Assembly: GCF_007991615.1 (NCBI RefSeq)
Contig: NZ_BJYR01000005.1
Coordinates: forward strand, 62,001-126,000
Direction: 5' to 3'
From: Novosphingobium sediminis
GTDB lineage: Bacteria; Pseudomonadota; Alphaproteobacteria; Sphingomonadales; Sphingomonadaceae
Length of the DNA: 64,000 nt
Every line of letters begins with the position of its first letter. The first letter of the stretch is position 1. Positions 30,360-39,581 of this stretch are shown piece after piece. Made by a program: the position numbers and the translations under genes. The notes under the pieces were generated by a model. That model searched no databases. It was not told the DNA's origin and worked only from the letters and a program-made list of their open reading frames with translations.

Positions 30360-31358
30360 ATGAAGCCCATGCCATCCGCTGCGCTAGCCGCTCTCGGCCT
30401 TTGCCTGGCCGCGCCGGCTGCGGCTCAGGATGCCGCGCATGCCGTCCGCGCCATTGCGATCAACGATCACCTCACCGCCTTCTATCAGGGGCGGCCAGAC
30501 GAGGCCTCGGTGCCACCGGGGCCGCGCCACTGGCCCGATCTCGGGGCGATCTTCGTGGGTGTAGCGACTTATGCAATCCATGATGGCGATACGGCGCTCG
30601 TCTACGACACCTTCACCGATCAAGGTTCGGCGCAGTGGGTACGCGACTGGCTGACCAAGGCAGGCGTGCGCCGCTTCATCCTCGCGACCAGCCATTGGCA
30701 CCTCGATCACATCGGCGGCAACGCTGTGTATGCCGACAGCATGCGCTTCGCGACCGAGGCGACCCGCGTAAAGCTGACCGCAAAGCGCGCCGCGATCGAG
30801 GCAGGAACTGAGGAGGGCCCGCCGGCAATCCGCCCGCTGATCCTGCCGAACATCGGGATCGCGCCGGACAGCGTGGTGACGCTGATGATCGGCAGTGTGA
30901 AGGCAGAGCTTCATCCCGTCGCCATCCATTCCGCCGACGGCCTCGTGATCGAGTTGCCGGACGACAAGCTGCTTCTTGCGGGGGACACGCTGGAAGACAC
31001 GGCGACGTTCGTGGCTGAACCGGAATCGCTGCCGGAGCAGTACAAGGCGCTCGGCACAATGCGCGGCTGGGGTTTCACGAAGATCCTGCCCAACCACGGC
31101 AATCCGGCCGTCATCGCGTCAGGCGGCTATGGCCTCGGCTTCCTTGACGCGACGCGCGACTACATCCGCGCGCTAGTCGAGCATTCGCATGACGCAGACT
31201 TCCAGAAGCAGCCGCTCGAAAACTTCGTCGATGCGGCGGTAAAGCGCGGCGATGTCAGCCTGTGGTGGCCCTACCGCGACGCCCACGCCAACAACCTGGC
31301 ATCGGTGGCGAAGGCGTGGAAGGACAAACCGATCCCGAAATTCGACGCCGCGCCCTGA
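30360..31358 (+). CDS. secreted MBL-fold metallo-hydrolase
   Basis: A 332-residue exported protein. The signal peptide MKPMPSAALAALGLCLAAPAAAQ ends near residue 23. The zinc motif is SHWHLDHIGG (HxHxDH), with later ligands likely in ELHPVAIHSADG, LLLAGDT and LPNHGNP. The layout resembles subclass B3 beta-lactamase-like and related hydrolases, but the HADG-type B3 signature is absent, so I do not call it a beta-lactamase. It acts in the periplasm on an unknown substrate. Confidence 0.85.
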   Translation: MKPMPSAALAALGLCLAAPAAAQDAAHAVRAIAINDHLTAFYQGRPDEASVPPGPRHWPDLGAIFVGVATYAIHDGDTALVYDTFTDQGSAQWVRDWLTKAGVRRFILATSHWHLDHIGGNAVYADSMRFATEATRVKLTAKRAAIEAGTEEGPPAIRPLILPNIGIAPDSVVTLMIGSVKAELHPVAIHSADGLVIELPDDKLLLAGDTLEDTATFVAEPESLPEQYKALGTMRGWGFTKILPNHGNPAVIASGGYGLGFLDATRDYIRALVEHSHDADFQKQPLENFVDAAVKRGDVSLWWPYRDAHANNLASVAKAWKDKPIPKFDAAP

Positions 31359-31364
31359 CCGGGC

Positions 31365-33845
31365 TCAGCGCGCCTTCAGCACATCCTCGACCGCCGTGCA
31401 GATCTGCGCCACGCTGAAGGGCTTGGCGAGGAAGTACATGTTGGGAATGTCGATCTCGCGCCGCAGTTGCTCCTCGGCATAGCCTGACATGAACAGCACG
31501 GGCAGTTCGGGCCGCAGCGCACGGATCTCGCGTGCCATCGCGGGGCCGTCCATGCTCGGCATGACGACGTCTGAGAGGACGAGATCGAACTCCTCGCCCG
31601 CCGAGATTGCCCGGCCGAGTGCTTCCAGCCCATCTTCACCGTCGCTGGCTGTCGTGACCTCGTAGCCCTGCCGCGCGAGCGCACGCTCAGCCACCGCGCG
31701 CACGGTGTCCTCGTCCTCAACCAATAGCACACGCCCGCCGCCGGACCACTGCTTGCGCTTCGGCGGCAGCTTGGCTGCGGTCGCTGCTGCGGCGGCCTCT
31801 TCGGCATCTGCTGCATCGGGCACGTGCACCGGGAAGTAGATCGAGAATCGCGTGCCCTTGCCCACTTCGCTCTCGGCAAAAATGAACCCGCCCGATTGCT
31901 TGACGATGCCGTAGACGGTCGAGAGCCCGAGGCCGGTGCCCTTGCCCTTTTCCTTGGTGGTGAAGAACGGCTCGAAGATCTTCCCGATCTGAGCGGGGGG
32001 AATGCCGTGGCCGGTGTCTTCCACGATCAGCGCGGTGTAATCGCCGATGGGAAGGATCTCGCTCTTCATCGCGCGCACGTCGGCGGCAGTGATCCGCCTG
32101 GTCTTGAGCCGCAGCACGCCGCCGCCCTTGGTTGCGGGTATGCCGCCGGAGCCGCCATTGCCGGTCATCGCATCGCGTGCATTGACCGCAAGGTTGAGCA
32201 GGACCTGTTCGAGCTGCACCGGGTCTGCACGGACAAGGCCGAGACCTCGGTCATGCGTCACTTCGAGCAGGATCTTCTCACCCAGCAGCCGCTTCAGCAG
32301 CGTGGAGATTTCCGCCACCACATCGGGCAGTTGGAGCACTTCGGGCCGTAACGTCTGCTGGCGCGAGAACGCCAGCAATTGCCGGGTCAGGCTCGCCGCG
32401 CGGTTTGAGTTGGCGCGGATCTGCTGGATGTCGTCGTAGTCGCTGTCACCCGGCGTATGGCGCATCAGCATGAGGTCGCAGTAGCCGATGATCGCGGTGA
32501 GCACGTTGTTGAAGTCGTGCGCCACGCCGCCCGCAAGCTGCCCCACCGCCTGCATCTTGGTCGCCTGCGCGATCTCGCGCTTGAGGCGGGTTTCCTCGGA
32601 CGAATCCTTGAGACTGAGGATCACCGCGCCCTCGCCCAGCCCGCGCACGCCGGCAAGGCTGAGCGAAACCGGATCCTCGGGCGCCGAACGCAGCCGCACT
32701 GCGACATCGCCCGAACCGCCGCCGCCGGCAAAGCGCCGCACTGCATCGGCCAGCGCGCCCTTGTCCTCGCGGATCACGAGGTCCGACGGATAGGGTGGCG
32801 GCCCGCTCTCGTCGTGCCCGGCGGCGCGCAGGAAGGCCTTGTTGGCAAACAGGAAGCGCCCGTCGCGGTCGGTCATCGCAAGGCCGAGCGGCAGCCGCGC
32901 CAGCAGCGCCTCGATCTGCGGTATGCCGGTGCGGGTGTCGCCCACCCCGCCCTGGTTGTCGATCAGGAGGAACAGCGAGGCCGTCTGAGCCGGGTCCGCC
33001 GCCGCCGAACTTGCCGCAACGGCCTCCGGATCGGCAATCGGTACGTGCAGCATGCGCACCGAGGCGCCCCGGTTGCCTTCGCGGGCGTAGTAGATGCGCT
33101 CCTGCTCGTCGGCGCTGAAATAGCCTACGAAATCCGTACCCGCGACGTCGGCCTCCGCGTCGCCCACCGCGCGCGCAGCGAATAGTGTGTTGGCAGCGTG
33201 AATCTGCCCGTCGGGCGCCACGGCAGCAACCTGAATGCCCTCACGCCCCAGCGCCTGACCAACTTTGCCGCGAACATGGCCGATCACTTCGTGCAGCGGA
33301 TCGCGGCGCACGACAGGTGAAAACCGCCAGATCAGGAAATCCTGCCCACGCCCTGCCCGCTCTATTTCGAGCCGCCAAGCCCGCTCGCCGGCCGAGATCG
33401 GCTGATATTCGGCCCGGCCATCACGCCACGCGGCGCGCGCGGCGCCTTCGAGCGCCTCGTTGTCCACCCCTTCGAGCCCAAGCCGCGGCGGCGCCGCACC
33501 GATCCCAAAGCATTCGGCAAACCGCGCGTTGGCGCAGGTCAACCGACCTGCGCGGTCGATGATCGCGGTGGCTTCATCGCCGCGCTCGATAGCGGCGTGG
33601 GTGACCGACCAGTCCGGCGGTGCGAAATCGCTCGTCTCTGCCGCCTCACGTGGGCGGATCGCAAAGCTCAGCGCGATTGCGAGGCAGCCGACGCCCAGCG
33701 CGTAGGCAAGTGCGGATACCGCCTGCCCTGAAGCCAGCCAGAGCAGCAGCGCGCTCGCAAGGACCGACAAGGCCACGACAAGGCGTTCCCGCCAGCGCGA
33801 TGGGCTGGCATTCACGGCCTCAACCGTCAGCGTGTTTACGCTCAT
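31365..33845 (-). CDS. cckA: hybrid sensor histidine kinase CckA
   Basis: An 826-residue membrane kinase starting MSVNTLTVEAVNAS (ATG at 33845). Two hydrophobic segments lie at about residues 22-62. PAS-like domains follow, and then the HisKA motif GGVAHDFNNVLTAIIGYCDL with the phosphoacceptor His. The HATPase domain includes NLAVNARDAM and FEPFFTTKEKGKGTGLGLST. The C-terminal receiver has LVLSDVVMPSMDG. This order is diagnostic of CckA, which phosphorylates CtrA through ChpT and controls cell cycle and motility. Its start overlaps the DUF2062 gene stop (ATGA). Confidence 0.93.
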   Translation of the reverse strand: MSVNTLTVEAVNASPSRWRERLVVALSVLASALLLWLASGQAVSALAYALGVGCLAIALSFAIRPREAAETSDFAPPDWSVTHAAIERGDEATAIIDRAGRLTCANARFAECFGIGAAPPRLGLEGVDNEALEGAARAAWRDGRAEYQPISAGERAWRLEIERAGRGQDFLIWRFSPVVRRDPLHEVIGHVRGKVGQALGREGIQVAAVAPDGQIHAANTLFAARAVGDAEADVAGTDFVGYFSADEQERIYYAREGNRGASVRMLHVPIADPEAVAASSAAADPAQTASLFLLIDNQGGVGDTRTGIPQIEALLARLPLGLAMTDRDGRFLFANKAFLRAAGHDESGPPPYPSDLVIREDKGALADAVRRFAGGGGSGDVAVRLRSAPEDPVSLSLAGVRGLGEGAVILSLKDSSEETRLKREIAQATKMQAVGQLAGGVAHDFNNVLTAIIGYCDLMLMRHTPGDSDYDDIQQIRANSNRAASLTRQLLAFSRQQTLRPEVLQLPDVVAEISTLLKRLLGEKILLEVTHDRGLGLVRADPVQLEQVLLNLAVNARDAMTGNGGSGGIPATKGGGVLRLKTRRITAADVRAMKSEILPIGDYTALIVEDTGHGIPPAQIGKIFEPFFTTKEKGKGTGLGLSTVYGIVKQSGGFIFAESEVGKGTRFSIYFPVHVPDAADAEEAAAAATAAKLPPKRKQWSGGGRVLLVEDEDTVRAVAERALARQGYEVTTASDGEDGLEALGRAISAGEEFDLVLSDVVMPSMDGPAMAREIRALRPELPVLFMSGYAEEQLRREIDIPNMYFLAKPFSVAQICTAVEDVLKAR

Positions 33846-34420
33846 ACCCCCTGCGCTCCGCCGAGCGCGCGATTTACCCGCAGCCGTCTCCGCCGCCCGG
33901 TCCACCAGCGCCAGATCACGATTGAGGCAATGTAGCCGATCACCGCGGACACCGCGGCAATCGCCAGCAGCCCCAGCACGAGCGCAGGCGCGGCAGACGA
34001 AACCAGCCAGTTGGCCCACTCGCCAAGCCCCGCATTCCGGTTGATCAGCGACTGGAACGTGGTGAGGTCAGCATCAAGCCCGAGGAAGCTACCCAGCCAT
34101 AGCGCTGCGAGCAGGATCATCGGCGTCGTCGCAGGATTTGAAAGCAGCGTCGCCCCCGCAGCCAGCGGGACATTGCCGCGAACCGGCACGCACAGCAGCG
34201 CCGCACCGACGATTTGCACACCCGGGACCATTGCAAAGATACCGACGAAAAGCCCGACCGCGATCCCGCGCGGCACTGAGCGTCGATTGTAGCGCCACAG
34301 TTCGGGACGGGCGGCAAGCGGGCGGACGAAACGGCTTTTCACCAGTGTTTCGCGCGTCGGGATCATCCGCCGCGCCCAGCCGGAAATGCCGCCTCTCATG
34401 CCCGTGCCGCTATCCTCCAT
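33842..34420 (-). CDS. DUF2062 family membrane protein
   Basis: A 192-residue protein with a basic N-terminus (WARRMIPTRETLVKSRFVRP) and the DUF2062 core: SVPRGIAVGLFVGIFAMVPG, then LSNPATTPMILLAALWLG and a final membrane helix near residue 160. The cellular role of this family is unknown. It sits between smpB and cckA with overlapping codons on both sides (TGATG and ATGA), so the three are likely cotranscribed. Confidence 0.85.
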   Translation of the reverse strand: MEDSGTGMRGGISGWARRMIPTRETLVKSRFVRPLAARPELWRYNRRSVPRGIAVGLFVGIFAMVPGVQIVGAALLCVPVRGNVPLAAGATLLSNPATTPMILLAALWLGSFLGLDADLTTFQSLINRNAGLGEWANWLVSSAAPALVLGLLAIAAVSAVIGYIASIVIWRWWTGRRRRLRVNRALGGAQGV

Positions 34421-34902
34421 CAGCCATGCTCGCGCATGATGCGCGCCTTGTCACGCTGCCAGTCGCGGTCCTTGATCGTCGCGCGCTTATCCGCGTTGTT
34501 CTTGCCCTTGGCGAGCGCGAGTTCAACCTTGGCCCGGCCGCGCCCGTTGAAGTAGACCGAAAGCGGCACCAGCGTCATGCCCTTGCGTTCAACCGCCCCG
34601 TGGAAGCGGGCAATCTCGCGCTCTTTCAGCAGCAGCTTGCGGGGCCGCTTGGGTTCATGGTTGTAGCGGTTGCCGTGGCTGAATTCGGGCACGTTGGAAT
34701 TGACCAGCCAGACCTCGCCGTCCTTCACTTCGGCATAGCTCTCTGCAATCGAGCCTTCGCCGAAACGCAGCGATTTCACTTCGGTGCCGGTCAGCGCGAT
34801 GCCTGCCTCGTAGACGTCCTCGATGAAATACTCGAAGCGCGCGCGGCGGTTTTCGGCGACGATCTTCTTCTTGTCGAAGGCAGGCGGAGTGGGACGGGCC
34901 AT
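34420..34902 (-). CDS. smpB: SsrA-binding protein SmpB
   Basis: A 160-residue RNA-binding protein starting [20 protein letters not shown] (ATG at 34902). Family motifs visible are [23 protein letters not shown] and [19 protein letters not shown]. The C-terminal tail [14 protein letters not shown] is the basic helix that enters the ribosomal A site. SmpB delivers tmRNA to stalled ribosomes. The tmRNA gene itself was not recognised in this window. The upstream frame to 35103 is not protein-like. Confidence 0.95.
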   Translation of the reverse strand: MARPTPPAFDKKKIVAENRRARFEYFIEDVYEAGIALTGTEVKSLRFGEGSIAESYAEVKDGEVWLVNSNVPEFSHGNRYNHEPKRPRKLLLKEREIARFHGAVERKGMTLVPLSVYFNGRGRAKVELALAKGKNNADKRATIKDRDWQRDKARIMREHG

Positions 34903-35078
34903 GGTCACCGCCATGTAGGCTGCCGCCGCCGGAAAGAAAAGGGAGCGCCTCTGCGCCGCGCTGCATAACCTTTTGCCGATCCGGCACGAACAGGACTTGC
35001 CAAGCCCGCGCTGCAGCGCACAAAAGGCGCACGGAGGGCCAAGCGCCGGGCAGGCGCAACGCAAGGATTCGGCGCAGG

Positions 35079-36206
35079 ATGGCCAGCACGCAAGAGCCCG
35101 CATCAGCTCCCATGCCCGCTGAGGCGGCCGTGCTCGTGTTGCAGGGCGGCGGCGCGCTGGGTGCCTATCAGGCCGGCGTTTTCGAGGCGCTTGCCGCTTC
35201 CGGACACGAGCCTTCGTGGGTCGCCGGCATTTCCATCGGCGCGATCAATGCCGCGCTGATCGCCGGCAATCCGCCCGAACGCCGCCTCGCGGCCTTGCGC
35301 GCGTTCTGGGAACAGGCCTCGTCCCGCTTGCCGTTCCCCTCGCCTTTCGCCGATGGCTGGGGCCGCCGCCTGTTCAACGAGGGCGCCGCCGGCGTCGTTG
35401 CCATGACCGGCATCCCCGGCTTCTTCACCCCGCGCCTGACACCGCCATGGCTCGCCCTCCCCGGTTCAGCCGAGGCGACCAGCCTCTACGACACCGCGCC
35501 CCTGCGCGAGACCTTGCTCGAACTCGTCGATTTCGATCTGCTCAACAATGGCCCGATGCGCTTCAGCGTCGGCGCAGTGAACGTGCTCTCGGGCAACTTC
35601 ACCTATTTCGACAACCGCGAACGCCTGATCGGCCCCGAGCACATCATGGCGAGCGGCGCGCTGCCGCCGGGCTTTCCCGCCGTGATGATCGACGGTGAAC
35701 CCTACTGGGATGGCGGCATCGTCTCCAACACTCCGCTTCAGTACGTGCTCGATACGCGCGACGGTACTTCGCCGCTGCTCGTGTTCCAGGTAGATCTGTT
35801 CAGCGCGCGCGGGATGATGCCGCGCTCGCTGTCAGAGGCGATGCAGCGCGAGAAGGATATCCGCTTCTCCAGCCGCACCCGGCTCAACACCGACTTGCAA
35901 ACCCGGCTTGAGGCGATGACCTCGGCTGCGGCCCGCCTTGCCCTGCGTCTGCCCGAAGAATTGCGCAATGATCCCGATCTGATGGAACTTACCAGCCACG
36001 CCTGCGATTGGCCGGTAACGATCCTCCACCTGATCAACCGCAGCGAAACCTTCGAATCGCACAGCAAGGACTACGAATTCTCGCGCGGCACGGTGGAGGG
36101 CCACTGGGCCTCGGGCCGCAGCGACGTCGAACGCTCGCTCGCCAGCCCGCGCTGGAAGCAGCGCCAGATCCACGATTGCGGCATCGTCACCCTCGATCTC
36201 GCCTGA
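35079..36206 (+). CDS. patatin-like phospholipase with DUF3734 region
   Basis: A 375-residue lipid acyl hydrolase. [15 protein letters not shown] is the oxyanion loop, [11 protein letters not shown] carries the nucleophile serine in GxSxG, and DGGIVSNTP supplies the catalytic aspartate (DGG). A C-terminal region (about 260-375) matches the extension found when such patatins lie beside 3-hydroxybutyrate dehydrogenase, as here (21-base gap). The pair suggests a role in polyhydroxybutyrate or membrane-lipid turnover. Confidence 0.9.
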   Translation: MASTQEPASAPMPAEAAVLVLQGGGALGAYQAGVFEALAASGHEPSWVAGISIGAINAALIAGNPPERRLAALRAFWEQASSRLPFPSPFADGWGRRLFNEGAAGVVAMTGIPGFFTPRLTPPWLALPGSAEATSLYDTAPLRETLLELVDFDLLNNGPMRFSVGAVNVLSGNFTYFDNRERLIGPEHIMASGALPPGFPAVMIDGEPYWDGGIVSNTPLQYVLDTRDGTSPLLVFQVDLFSARGMMPRSLSEAMQREKDIRFSSRTRLNTDLQTRLEAMTSAAARLALRLPEELRNDPDLMELTSHACDWPVTILHLINRSETFESHSKDYEFSRGTVEGHWASGRSDVERSLASPRWKQRQIHDCGIVTLDLA

Positions 36207-36227
36207 AATTTCAAAAGGAGCCTCCCC

Positions 36228-37010
36228 ATGGACCTCAGCAACAAGATCGCCATCGTCACCGGCGCCGCCAGCGGCATCGGCCTCGCCATCGCCCACCGCT
36301 ATGCCAAGGCCGGCGCCAAGGTCGCCATTGCCGACTTGAAGCTCGAAGCCGCACAGGCTGCCGCCGATGCCATCACGGCCGAGCACGGGGGTGATGCAAT
36401 GGCCGTCGCCATGGACGTGACCGACGAGAGCCAGGTCAACACGGGCGTCGCCGCCGTGGTCGCGGCCTGGGGCACGGTCGACATCCTCGTCTCCAACGCG
36501 GGCATCCAGATCGTCAATCCGATCGAGGCCTTCGCCTTCGCCGACTGGAAGAAGATGCTGGCGATCCACCTCGACGGCGCCTTCCTCACCACCAAGGCGG
36601 TGATCCCGCACATGTACAAACAGGGCTCCGGCGCGATCCTCTACATGGGCTCGGTGCACTCGAAGGAAGCCAGCCCGCTGAAGAGCGCCTATGTCACCGC
36701 AAAGCACGGCCTCCTCGGCCTGTGCCGCACGGTCGCCAAGGAAGCCGGCCCCAAGGGCGTGCGCACCAACGTGATCTGCCCGGGCTTCGTCCGCACGCCG
36801 TTGGTGGACAAGCAGATTCCTGAACAGGCCAAGGAACTCGGGATCAGCGAGGACGAGGTGGTCAAGAAGGTCATGCTCGGCCAGACCGTCGACGGCGAGT
36901 TCACCACGGTGGAAGACATCGCCGAACTCGCGTTCTTCTTCGCCGCCTTCCCCAGCAACGCGCTGACCGGCCAGTCGCTGGTGGCGAGCCATGGGTGGTC
37001 GATGGGGTAA
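36228..37010 (+). CDS. 3-hydroxybutyrate dehydrogenase (SDR)
   Basis: A 260-residue short-chain dehydrogenase. The NAD-binding TGAASGIG lies at residues 11-18, NAG at about 90-92 (VSNAGIQ), and the catalytic Ser and YxxxK are in [22 protein letters not shown]. The segment [25 protein letters not shown] (split by lineage variation) and the C-terminal [11 protein letters not shown] fit 3-hydroxybutyrate dehydrogenases. It would oxidise 3-hydroxybutyrate to acetoacetate in the PHB cycle. A ribosome site AAAGGAG precedes the ATG. Confidence 0.9.
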   Translation: MDLSNKIAIVTGAASGIGLAIAHRYAKAGAKVAIADLKLEAAQAAADAITAEHGGDAMAVAMDVTDESQVNTGVAAVVAAWGTVDILVSNAGIQIVNPIEAFAFADWKKMLAIHLDGAFLTTKAVIPHMYKQGSGAILYMGSVHSKEASPLKSAYVTAKHGLLGLCRTVAKEAGPKGVRTNVICPGFVRTPLVDKQIPEQAKELGISEDEVVKKVMLGQTVDGEFTTVEDIAELAFFFAAFPSNALTGQSLVASHGWSMG

Positions 37011-37125
37011 ACCACCTCGCGTTGCACAGGATGATCCGTTAGGTCACCTTACATTGACGGCTGGGGGCGGTTAGACCATCTCGCATGGCATAACTGCCCC
37101 CATCCCCTTGTAGGCCAGACCGACC

Positions 37126-38457
37126 ATGACCAACCCGACCGCATCAGACCTCGCCCGCATTTTCGCGCTTCAGCAGGCCAACCAGTGGAATGTGAAGGCC
37201 TCCAGCGCCGAAGTGCGCAAGGCCAAGCTGGCTGGCCTCAAGGCCGCGGTCGAGGCCCATGCCGATGCCATCGTCGCTGCTGTTCTCGAAGACACGCGCA
37301 AGCCCGAGGGCGAGATCCGCGTGACCGAAGTGATGAACGTCACCGCCAACATCCAGCGCAATATCGACAATCTCGATGCGTGGATGGCACCGACCGAAGT
37401 CACCCCTTCGCTCAACCCGAACGACCGCGCGCAGATCCGCTATGAAGCGCGCGGGGTCTGCCTGATTCTTGGCCCGTGGAACTTTCCGCTCGGCCTGGCG
37501 CTCGGGCCGCTCGCTGCTGCTGTCGCGGCAGGCAACTGCGCCATCGTCAAGCTGACTGATCTGTGCCCTGCCACCGCCAGGATCGCGGCAAAGATCATCG
37601 CCGAGGCCTTCGATGAAAGCGAAGTCGCGCTCATCCAAGGCGATGTCAGCGTCGCCACCGCGCTGCTCGGACTGCCGTTCAACCACATCTTCTTCACCGG
37701 CAGCACCCGCGTCGGCAAGATCGTCATGGCCGCCGCGGCAAAGCACCTCGCCAGTGTCACCCTCGAGCTTGGCGGCAAGTCTCCGGTCATCCTCGATGCA
37801 GGGGCCGATATCGACAAGGTCGCTGCGCAACTTGCGGGTGCCAAGCAGTTCAACGGCGGGCAGGCCTGTATCAGCCCGGACTACGTTTTCGTGCGTGAAG
37901 AGAGCCAGGCGCGGCTCGTTGACGGCTTCAGGGCCACCGTAGCCAAGAACCTCTATGACGAGACTGGCGCGATCCGGAAGGAAAGCATCGCCCAGATCGT
38001 CAACGAGGCGAACTTCAAGCGCGTGAAGGCGCTGTTCGATGATGCCGTGGCGCAGGGCGCCACCGTCGCCGTGGGCGGCACGATGGACGAGAGTGACCTC
38101 ACCATCCACCCCACGTTGCTCACCGGCGTCACCCCGCAGATGAAGATCCTGCAGGAGGAAATCTTCGCCCCCGTCTTGCCGGTGATGAATTACGAGACGA
38201 TCGATCAGGCGATCGACTACATCGCCGAACGCGACAAGCCGCTGGCTCTTTATATCTACTCGGACGATGAGGCGAATATCGAGAAGGTTATCAGTCGCAC
38301 TTCATCGGGCGGCATGACGATCAACGGCGTGTTCTCGCACTACCTTGAAAACCACCTGCCCTTCGGCGGCGTCAACGCCAGCGGCACGGGCAGCTATCAT
38401 GGCTATTTCGGCTTCAAGGCCTTCAGCCACGAACGCGCGATCTACCGGCATATGTGA
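37126..38457 (+). CDS. aldehyde dehydrogenase family protein
   Basis: A 443-residue NAD(P)-dependent dehydrogenase of the shorter class-3-like group. GPWNFPLGLALGPLAAA binds the cofactor, FTGSTRVGKIV is the Rossmann loop, ELGGKSPVI carries the general-base glutamate and FNGGQACISPDYV the nucleophilic cysteine. Length and the missing C-terminal extension resemble coniferyl aldehyde and fatty-aldehyde dehydrogenases; the substrate cannot be read. An imperfect inverted repeat with GGGGGC/GCCCCC arms (37063-37101) precedes it and may end the upstream operon. Confidence 0.9.
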   Translation: MTNPTASDLARIFALQQANQWNVKASSAEVRKAKLAGLKAAVEAHADAIVAAVLEDTRKPEGEIRVTEVMNVTANIQRNIDNLDAWMAPTEVTPSLNPNDRAQIRYEARGVCLILGPWNFPLGLALGPLAAAVAAGNCAIVKLTDLCPATARIAAKIIAEAFDESEVALIQGDVSVATALLGLPFNHIFFTGSTRVGKIVMAAAAKHLASVTLELGGKSPVILDAGADIDKVAAQLAGAKQFNGGQACISPDYVFVREESQARLVDGFRATVAKNLYDETGAIRKESIAQIVNEANFKRVKALFDDAVAQGATVAVGGTMDESDLTIHPTLLTGVTPQMKILQEEIFAPVLPVMNYETIDQAIDYIAERDKPLALYIYSDDEANIEKVISRTSSGGMTINGVFSHYLENHLPFGGVNASGTGSYHGYFGFKAFSHERAIYRHM

Positions 38458-38496
38458 GGAACGAGTCTGCCCGCTGAAGCCCAAAAATCCATATCC

Positions 38497-38576
38497 CCCC
38501 GCTCATGCTGAGCTTGTCGAAGCATCAGGCGCAACCGTTGCGCAAGCACCCTTCGACAAGCTCAGGGTGAGCGGGG
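38497..38576. repeat. large imperfect inverted repeat between convergent genes (REP-like, possible bidirectional terminator)
   Basis: The arms 38497-38522 and 38551-38576 are reverse complements with 24 of 26 matches. Inside them sits a second perfect hairpin (38529-38535 with 38537-38543). The arm contains the GCTTGTCGAAG / CTTCGACAAGC core that I recall as a very common dispersed element in sphingomonads. It lies between two convergent stops. Confidence 0.8.
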
Positions 38577-38607
38577 TTAGGTAGGACCGGGTCGGGACGC
38601 GGCCGCT

Positions 38608-39489
38608 CTAGATCAGCCCCGCGTGCTTCAGCGCCGCATCCACCTCGGCGCGGGCCTTGTCGCTGCACGGCACCAGCGGCAGGCGCAGTTCGTCGGTGAG
38701 ATAGTCGTGCACGCGGCTGAGGGCGTACTTCACCGGACCCGGCGAGGCATCCTCGAACATCGCGTAGTGCAGCGGATAGAGGAGATCGTTGATCTCGCGC
38801 GCCTTTTCGAAGTCACCCGCAGCGCAGGCCGCCTGAAAATCGGCGCAAAGCCGCGGCGCGACGTTGGCCGTGACCGAGATGCAGCCCACCGCGCCGGCGG
38901 CGTTGGCGGGCAGTGCGAGTTCGTCATCGCCCGAAAGCTGGCAGAAGTGCTTGCCGATGCCCATGCGGTGATCGGTCACGCGGCTGAGATCGCCGCTCGC
39001 ATCCTTGATGCCGACGATCTTGTCCGGATAGCGGCGCGCAAGTTCGCACACCGTCTCGGGCAGGATGTCGGTCACAGTGCGGCCCGGCACGTTATAGAGA
39101 ATGATCGGCAGATCGTTGTTCTCGGCCAGATAGCCGAAATGCGCGAGAAGGCCCGCCTGGCTCGGCCGGTTGTAGTAGGGCGCGACGCATAGCGCGGCCT
39201 TGGCGCCGCTCTTGCGTGAGAACGTCATGTGCAGGTGCGCGTTCATCGTATCGTTGCTGCCGCAGCCTGCAATCACCGGCACGCGGCCCGCCGCCTGCTC
39301 CACGCAGACTTCGATCACGCGGTGGTGCTCGGCGTTCGATAGCGTCGATGCCTCGCCCGTCGTGCCGCAGGGAACCAGCGCCGAAGAGCCGTTCTCGATC
39401 TGCCAATCGACCAACTTGCGAAACGCTTTCTCGTCGAACACCCCGCCGCGAAAAGGCGTCACCAAAGCCGGAATGGAGCCGGAAAACAT
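38608..39489 (-). CDS. dapA: 4-hydroxy-tetrahydrodipicolinate synthase
   Basis: A 293-residue class I aldolase that condenses pyruvate with aspartate semialdehyde in the lysine/diaminopimelate pathway. CGTTGEASTL is the substrate loop, ILYNVPGRT holds Tyr132, and GIKDASGD carries the Schiff-base Lys162. The length is that of typical DapA. Its start is divergent from the lytic transglycosylase gene, with 92 bases between the starts. Confidence 0.96.
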   Translation of the reverse strand: MFSGSIPALVTPFRGGVFDEKAFRKLVDWQIENGSSALVPCGTTGEASTLSNAEHHRVIEVCVEQAAGRVPVIAGCGSNDTMNAHLHMTFSRKSGAKAALCVAPYYNRPSQAGLLAHFGYLAENNDLPIILYNVPGRTVTDILPETVCELARRYPDKIVGIKDASGDLSRVTDHRMGIGKHFCQLSGDDELALPANAAGAVGCISVTANVAPRLCADFQAACAAGDFEKAREINDLLYPLHYAMFEDASPGPVKYALSRVHDYLTDELRLPLVPCSDKARAEVDAALKHAGLI

Positions 39490-39581
39490 GGACTTTACCC
39501 TTCGATCTGCGCCACAAGGCGTCTATGCGGCGCTTCACATCATCGCCGTATCACGCGCCTGATAGGAAGACGAAAGCCGGA

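Noticed and set aside
30360..31358. subclass B3 beta-lactamase resistance gene
   Set aside because: The zinc motif fits the superfamily only; the rest lacks B3-specific signatures, so a resistance role is not supported.
36228..37010. sorbitol or glucose dehydrogenase identity for the SDR
   Set aside because: Adjacent patatin/DUF3734 gene and the C-terminal motif favour 3-hydroxybutyrate dehydrogenase.
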